35,152 bases of DNA, taken from assembly GCA_030550675.1 (NCBI GenBank), contig JAUQOW010000018.1, positions 1 through 35,152 of the forward strand. Direction: 5' to 3'. This document shows, piece after piece, positions 31,138 to 35,152 of this stretch. Position 1 is the stretch's first letter, and the number at the start of each line of letters is the position of its first letter. The DNA comes from Chloroflexota bacterium (GTDB lineage: Bacteria > Chloroflexota > Chloroflexia > Chloroflexales > Roseiflexaceae). The notes beneath the pieces are model-generated. The model made no database searches. It was not told where the DNA came from and was given only the letters and a program-made list of their open reading frames with translations. The position numbers and the translations under genes were made by a program.

Positions 31138-32694
31138 ATGGAATCAGCGACGACCACATCGACTCCCCCTACTGCCAATCCGCTGCGTTCGGGGATGCGC
31201 ATGCAGCGCACGCCTCCGCCGTGCGCCGTTGTGATTTTTGGCGCCACCGGCGACCTGACCCATCGGAAACTTATTCCGGCGCTCTATCAGCTTCAGCGCG
31301 AACGGTTGCTCCCCCCCGGCTTCAGTGTGGTCGGGTTTGCGCGGCGCGACTGGAGCGACGACTATTTTCGCGAGTCGTTGTTGCAGAGCGCGCGCAAACA
31401 TTCCCGCACCGGGATTGATGAGGCGTTGTGGCGCGGTTTTGCCTCCGGCTGCTTCTACATTCGCTCGGCATTCGATGATCCGCAGGGATACGCCGAACTT
31501 GCCAGTCGCCTCAACCAACTCGATGCCGAGCGCGGCACCGGCGGCAACCGCCTGTTCTATCTGGCGACGCCGCCGGAGGCGTATGGCGAGATTGTGCGTC
31601 GACTCGGAGAAAGCGGTCTCAACCGGTCGCCCAACGGTGGATGGACGCGCATTATTATCGAAAAGCCGTTCGGTTCCAATCTGGCGAGCGCACGGGCGCT
31701 CGACCGCGTGGTACATCAGGTGTTCGAGGAACGACAGATCTATCGGATCGACCATTACCTCGGCAAGGAAACCGTTCAAAACATCCTGGTCTTTCGCTTC
31801 GCCAACGGCATTTTTGAGCCGCTCTGGAATCGCCGGTATGTTGATCATGTTCAGATCACGGTGGCGGAAAGCGTCGGCATTGAAGGGCGCGGCGGCTACT
31901 ACGACCGCACCGGCGCACTGCGCGATATGGTGCAGAATCATCTATTGCAACTGCTGTCGCTGACTGCGATGGAGCCGCCGGTCGGCTATCGCGCCGATGC
32001 CGTGCGCGATGAGAAGGTCAAGGTGCTGCGCGCTGTTCGTCCCATCGAACCCTCGGACGTCGAACGCTCCACCGTGCGGGGTCAGTACGGACCTGGGGCG
32101 GTTGGCGGCGTGCCGGCGCCCGGCTACCGCGAGGAGCCGGGAGTTGCGCCGGACTCGCTGACCGAGACCTTCGTGGCGCTGCGGCTGTACATCGAAAGCT
32201 GGCGCTGGGCGGGGGTGCCGTTCTTCCTGCGCACTGGCAAACGCCTCCCCAAACGCGCCAGCGAGATCGCTATCCAGTTCAAAATGGCGCCGCTTATGCT
32301 GTTCGAGAATGGTCCGCTCAGCGGCATCGAACCGAATGTCCTGGCGATCAAAATCCAGCCCGATGAAGGAATCTCGCTCCGATTCGACTCCAAAGTGCCC
32401 GGTCAGTCGAACATCATTCGTCCGGTCATGATGGAATTTCGCTACAACGCTGCGTTTGGCGTCGAGTCGCCCGAAGCTTATGAGCGATTGCTGCTCGACG
32501 CCATGCTGGGCGACTCGACGCTGTTCATTCGGAGCGATGAAATTGAGGCGATGTGGTCGCTCCTCGATCCGGTGCTCGAAGGGTGGGCAGCCGCGCCGCC
32601 GCCGGACTTCCCGAATTATGCCGCCGGTACGTGGGGACCGGCGAGCGCCGATGAACTGATCGCGTCGGTCGGCGCAAAATGGAGGCGATTGTGA
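31138..32694 (+). CDS. zwf: Glucose-6-phosphate 1-dehydrogenase
   Basis: 518 residues. It oxidises glucose 6-phosphate to 6-phosphogluconolactone with NADP+, the entry to the oxidative pentose phosphate pathway. Seen: the nucleotide fold [22 protein letters not shown] (about 31-52), [11 protein letters not shown], the active-site signature [54 protein letters not shown] and [16 protein letters not shown]. The start ATG follows AAGGAG (31127-31132). It gives a polar N-terminal extension of about 28 residues; a later ATG at 31201 is possible but has no ribosome site. The stop overlaps opcA. Cytoplasmic; normal length. Confidence 0.97.
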   Translation: MESATTTSTPPTANPLRSGMRMQRTPPPCAVVIFGATGDLTHRKLIPALYQLQRERLLPPGFSVVGFARRDWSDDYFRESLLQSARKHSRTGIDEALWRGFASGCFYIRSAFDDPQGYAELASRLNQLDAERGTGGNRLFYLATPPEAYGEIVRRLGESGLNRSPNGGWTRIIIEKPFGSNLASARALDRVVHQVFEERQIYRIDHYLGKETVQNILVFRFANGIFEPLWNRRYVDHVQITVAESVGIEGRGGYYDRTGALRDMVQNHLLQLLSLTAMEPPVGYRADAVRDEKVKVLRAVRPIEPSDVERSTVRGQYGPGAVGGVPAPGYREEPGVAPDSLTETFVALRLYIESWRWAGVPFFLRTGKRLPKRASEIAIQFKMAPLMLFENGPLSGIEPNVLAIKIQPDEGISLRFDSKVPGQSNIIRPVMMEFRYNAAFGVESPEAYERLLLDAMLGDSTLFIRSDEIEAMWSLLDPVLEGWAAAPPPDFPNYAAGTWGPASADELIASVGAKWRRL

Positions 32695-33812
32695 CCGAAA
32701 TCATCACCACGCCATCGGTTATTCTCCCGCAGGTCGATGCCTGCGCCATCGAGCGCGAACTGGCGCGTCTCTGGAGTGCAGCGACAGAGGCGCACTACGC
32801 CGAGGGCGAAGCGCTCATGCGCGCCTGTTTGTTCAATCTTGTCGTCCTGACCGATGCGACGAACATTGCACACATCACCAGCATTGTCGCCAGGTTGACG
32901 GCGTTGCGTCCCAACCGCGCCATTGTGACTGCGCTTCTGAACAACGAGGAACCCGAGGTCCCCGCACGACGCCTGGAAGCCTGGGTGCAGGCGCACTGCG
33001 CTTTCGTTGCACCGGGTCAACCGCAGGTCTGCGGCGAGCAGATCACCATCATGGCGCCACGTGACGCTGAAACGCATATTCCGGGGATTGTGCTGTCCCT
33101 GCTGGAACCGGATGTGCCGGTTGTCGTCTGGTGGGCGTCTGAGCGGACGCCAGGCGGTCTGGCGCTGACGCAATTGCAGTCAATTGCGGATCGTCTGATC
33201 CTTGATACAGCGCAGATGGATGGCGCCGCTGCGGCGTTAAGGGCGGCTCAGCATCTGGTTGCGGCAGGCGTGGCGGTTGGCGATCTTGCATGGGGGCGGT
33301 TGACGCCGTGGCGCGAACAAATTGCACAACTTTTCGACGCGCCGCCGGCGCTGCAACGGTTGTGGTCGCTCAACCGGATCGTGATCGAATATCGACCGCG
33401 CGGAATGACGGCGGCGCTGCTGCTTGCCGGCTGGATAGCGACGCGCCTTGACTGGCGGTTGTCTGGAAGATGCGAAACGGGCGGGATATTAACGAGGACC
33501 GATGGCGGCGAGATCATGCTGGAGTTTGTCAGCGTCGAGACGGGATCAGCCGACATCCTGGCATCAGTCACGCTTCAGACGGCGGACTCCCGGTTCTCCG
33601 TCCATTGCAGCGCGTCTGGCGATCACCTGACAGCAAGCGCAACTATCGACGACCTGGCGCCGGTGGAGCGCGCGGTCCGGCTGCCGCCGCTGGACGCCGC
33701 CGCTTTGATTATCGACGAACTGCGCCTGGCGCGGCATGATCTGATCTACGAAGCAGCGGTGCGCCAGGCGCTGGAATTCGCGGAGCGCCTGGCTATGCCA
33801 GCGCCTGAATGA
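32691..33812 (+). CDS. opcA: Glucose-6-phosphate dehydrogenase assembly protein OpcA
   Basis: 373 residues. OpcA activates or assembles G6PDH in cyanobacteria and actinobacteria and is usually encoded beside zwf. Recognised by [74 protein letters not shown] and [14 protein letters not shown] chose GTG 32691, five bases after GGAGG (32681-32685), giving a GTGA overlap with the zwf stop; the ATG at 32679 overlaps that ribosome site. In cyanobacteria OpcA activity is thiol-redox controlled; whether that holds here is unknown. Its 3' end overlaps the convergent small gene by 20 bases. Confidence 0.93.
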   Translation: MTEIITTPSVILPQVDACAIERELARLWSAATEAHYAEGEALMRACLFNLVVLTDATNIAHITSIVARLTALRPNRAIVTALLNNEEPEVPARRLEAWVQAHCAFVAPGQPQVCGEQITIMAPRDAETHIPGIVLSLLEPDVPVVVWWASERTPGGLALTQLQSIADRLILDTAQMDGAAAALRAAQHLVAAGVAVGDLAWGRLTPWREQIAQLFDAPPALQRLWSLNRIVIEYRPRGMTAALLLAGWIATRLDWRLSGRCETGGILTRTDGGEIMLEFVSVETGSADILASVTLQTADSRFSVHCSASGDHLTASATIDDLAPVERAVRLPPLDAAALIIDELRLARHDLIYEAAVRQALEFAERLAMPAPE

Positions 33813-34044
33813 CCATCTCGATAATCCGATACCCCGCGTAGACCCCAAAGATCGTCACGACAATCACCGGAATCCACACCGCGCCGAGCGTCAACACGCG
33901 CTCGGCGCCGCTGGCGCGGTCAGGGATAAACCCCGGAATAATCTGCTCCTGGGTGGAGCGCGCGCCGCCGAAGAGCGTCACCAGACCGAGCGCAGCGAAT
34001 GCAATTGCCGACGCAATCGCGATGAGCACCCCAAGGATGAACAT
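33793..34044 (-). CDS. Small two-helix membrane protein
   Basis: 83 residues that I do not recognise. An N-terminal hydrophobic helix (about 2-26), a polar stretch with GGARSTQEQIIPGFIPDRASG, and a second helix (about 52-75; LTLGAVWIPVIVVTIFGVYAGYRII). The ATG has AAAGG upstream and lies 11 bases after the stop of the LacI-type gene, so the two form an operon. It overlaps the end of opcA by 20 bases in the opposite direction. Coding is likely from the ribosome site and clear membrane pattern; function unknown. Confidence 0.7.
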   Translation of the reverse strand: MFILGVLIAIASAIAFAALGLVTLFGGARSTQEQIIPGFIPDRASGAERVLTLGAVWIPVIVVTIFGVYAGYRIIEMVIQALA

Positions 34045-34055
34045 AGCACGCCTTT

Positions 34056-35120
34056 CTAGGTATAGACCAGCTGAGATGCACAGGTCGAGCCGCGCACCAG
34101 CAATTCGGTGGGAAGAAGATGGTGAATCGGCTCACTGTCTTCGTCATCAAGGGCTGCCACCAGCATCTCGGCTGCCAGACGCCCCTTTTCCTCAATGGGT
34201 TGACGAACAGTTGTCAACGGAGGCAGGGCGCGTTCGGCTTCCGGCAGATCGTCGAACCCCACGATCGAGAGTTCTTCCGGCACGCGCACGCCATGCGCCT
34301 GCGCCGCTTCAAGAATGCCCAGCGCGGTAATGTCGCTCATCGCCACAATCGCTGTCGGCGGCGTCTCCGCCTGCCAGAGCCGGGTAAACGCCTCAATCCC
34401 GCCCGCACGACTGGTCGGCGCCGCTATAACCTGAATATCGGGATCGTCAATGGAGCGACCGTACATCGCCAGACCGTCGCGGTATCCCGCGAAGCGCGCC
34501 GCCAGGGTGCCGGTAAACTCCTCGTACCGCTGATGCCAGGACTCCAGGCAGACCATCGCAATCCGCTGGTGCCCCAGACTCAACACGTGCAACATTGCTG
34601 CACGAGCGCCCTGCCGATCATCGACATTGATCGACGGAATGTCATGGGGGGCATCGCCATCAACCATGACAAACGGAACGTGTCGCCGCCGCAGTTGTTG
34701 CACCTCGCCGCGGTCAATTTCCAGACCGACCACAATAAACCCATCGACGGTCGCGTGCGGGATGGCTTTGAGCATGGATCCCCACAGCGGCGGCACGAGC
34801 ATCAGAGTCATGCCAGCCGCGCCACAGACGGCGCCGACTCCGCGCAGGAAAATGGGAAAGAAAGGGTTGACCATGATCGTGGCGATGTCCTGCGGCAGCA
34901 GAACACCCAGCGCATTCGTGCGGCGCGTCGTCATGCTGCGCGCGATCGGGTCGGGCGAGTACCCCAACCGTTCGGCGATGGCGCGAATGTGATTGACGGT
35001 TGCTGGTGAAAGTTGCGAGGGATCGTTGAACGCAAACGACACAGCCGTTTTGGAGACGCCAGCTTCCTTCGCGATCTGGCTGATCGTCACCTTGCGCTGT
35101 GCTGTGCGTTTTGCGCCCAT
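34056..35120 (-). CDS. LacI-family transcriptional regulator
   Basis: 354 residues. The N-terminal helix-turn-helix and hinge are typical: VTISQIAKEAGVSKTAVSFAFN (about 11-32), LSPATVNHIRAIAERLGYSPDPIARSM. A periplasmic-binding-type effector domain follows (about 70-345) with GVLLPQDIATIMVNPFFPIFLRGV, DGFIVVGLE, INVDDRQGARAAMLHVLSLGHQRIAMV, AIVAMSDITALGILEAAQAHGVRVPEELSIVGFDD and a C-terminal RGSTC. Such proteins repress sugar or nucleoside genes. The effector is not predictable, and no sugar transport genes are in view. The ATG has GAGGAT upstream; the promoter lies at or beyond the window edge. It is followed by a small membrane protein gene. Confidence 0.94.
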   Translation of the reverse strand: MGAKRTAQRKVTISQIAKEAGVSKTAVSFAFNDPSQLSPATVNHIRAIAERLGYSPDPIARSMTTRRTNALGVLLPQDIATIMVNPFFPIFLRGVGAVCGAAGMTLMLVPPLWGSMLKAIPHATVDGFIVVGLEIDRGEVQQLRRRHVPFVMVDGDAPHDIPSINVDDRQGARAAMLHVLSLGHQRIAMVCLESWHQRYEEFTGTLAARFAGYRDGLAMYGRSIDDPDIQVIAAPTSRAGGIEAFTRLWQAETPPTAIVAMSDITALGILEAAQAHGVRVPEELSIVGFDDLPEAERALPPLTTVRQPIEEKGRLAAEMLVAALDDEDSEPIHHLLPTELLVRGSTCASQLVYT

Positions 35121-35152
35121 GCGTGATCCTCGTAGAGCAAGTTGCGGCGAAG

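Noticed and set aside
32679-32690. ATG start for OpcA
   Set aside because: It overlaps the GGAGG that is ideally placed for the GTG at 32691.

Overview
The window looks like a chromosomal stretch of a thermophilic, phototrophic Chloroflexota bacterium, most likely Roseiflexus or a close relative. This is inferred, not searched. The grounds are high-GC coding DNA with GCG/GGC-rich codons, Uma2 (DUF820) and DUF427 genes, a zwf-opcA pair, a tungsten-type aldehyde:ferredoxin oxidoreductase with its own cofactor genes, and intergenic DNA full of short-period repeats. No tRNA, rRNA, CRISPR array, transposase or phage gene was seen.

Layout. 1-1118: 3' part of a PAS-PAS-STAS (RsbR-like) sensor. 1188-3640: an ArsR-type repressor, an apparent c-di-AMP (ydaO-type) riboswitch with terminator, and a SulP anion transporter. 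3878-5407: an unrecognised membrane/coiled-coil protein. 5412-6820 (minus): an FHA protein with a degenerate NERD-like domain, coupled to an EVE-domain protein. 7004-9551: a flavin-reductase-like protein, then an orphan ParA ATPase followed directly by an alpha/beta hydrolase whose N-terminus carries a duplicated basic peptide. 9612-12219 (minus): a long acyl-ACP-reductase-like protein and a membrane-anchored cytochrome c. 12601-15087 (minus): an FGGY sugar kinase, a Uma2 protein and the frameshifted stump of an FAD oxidoreductase gene.

15191-20733 is a tungsto/molybdopterin island. AOR and a MoaD-like sulfur carrier lie on the plus strand, converging on two MoeA genes on the minus strand. 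One MoeA is fused to a periplasmic-binding-protein-like domain. 20942-25200 holds an amidohydrolase and an FtsX-type permease, with GAACTGAGAACC-type repeats in opposite orientation on the two sides. 25472-27174 (minus) is a membrane STAS protein translationally coupled to a second Uma2 protein. 27389-28423 holds a lone LutC/LUD protein and a DUF427 protein. 28516-31110 encodes a PP2C-like pseudophosphatase with a transmembrane segment and a probable extracytoplasmic propeller. 31138-33812 is zwf-opcA (oxidative pentose phosphate pathway). 33793-35120 (minus) is a LacI-type regulator followed by a small membrane protein.

Most worth a second look: the riboswitch ahead of the SulP gene; the ParA/hydrolase pair with its repeated RRG(K/Q)GLRLSV peptide; the AAR-like reductase, given that relatives make wax esters; the MoeA-PBP fusion beside AOR; the NERD-FHA and PP2C-like proteins that seem to have lost catalytic residues; and a dispersed repeat of about 110 bp whose central hairpin shows two compensatory base-pair changes.
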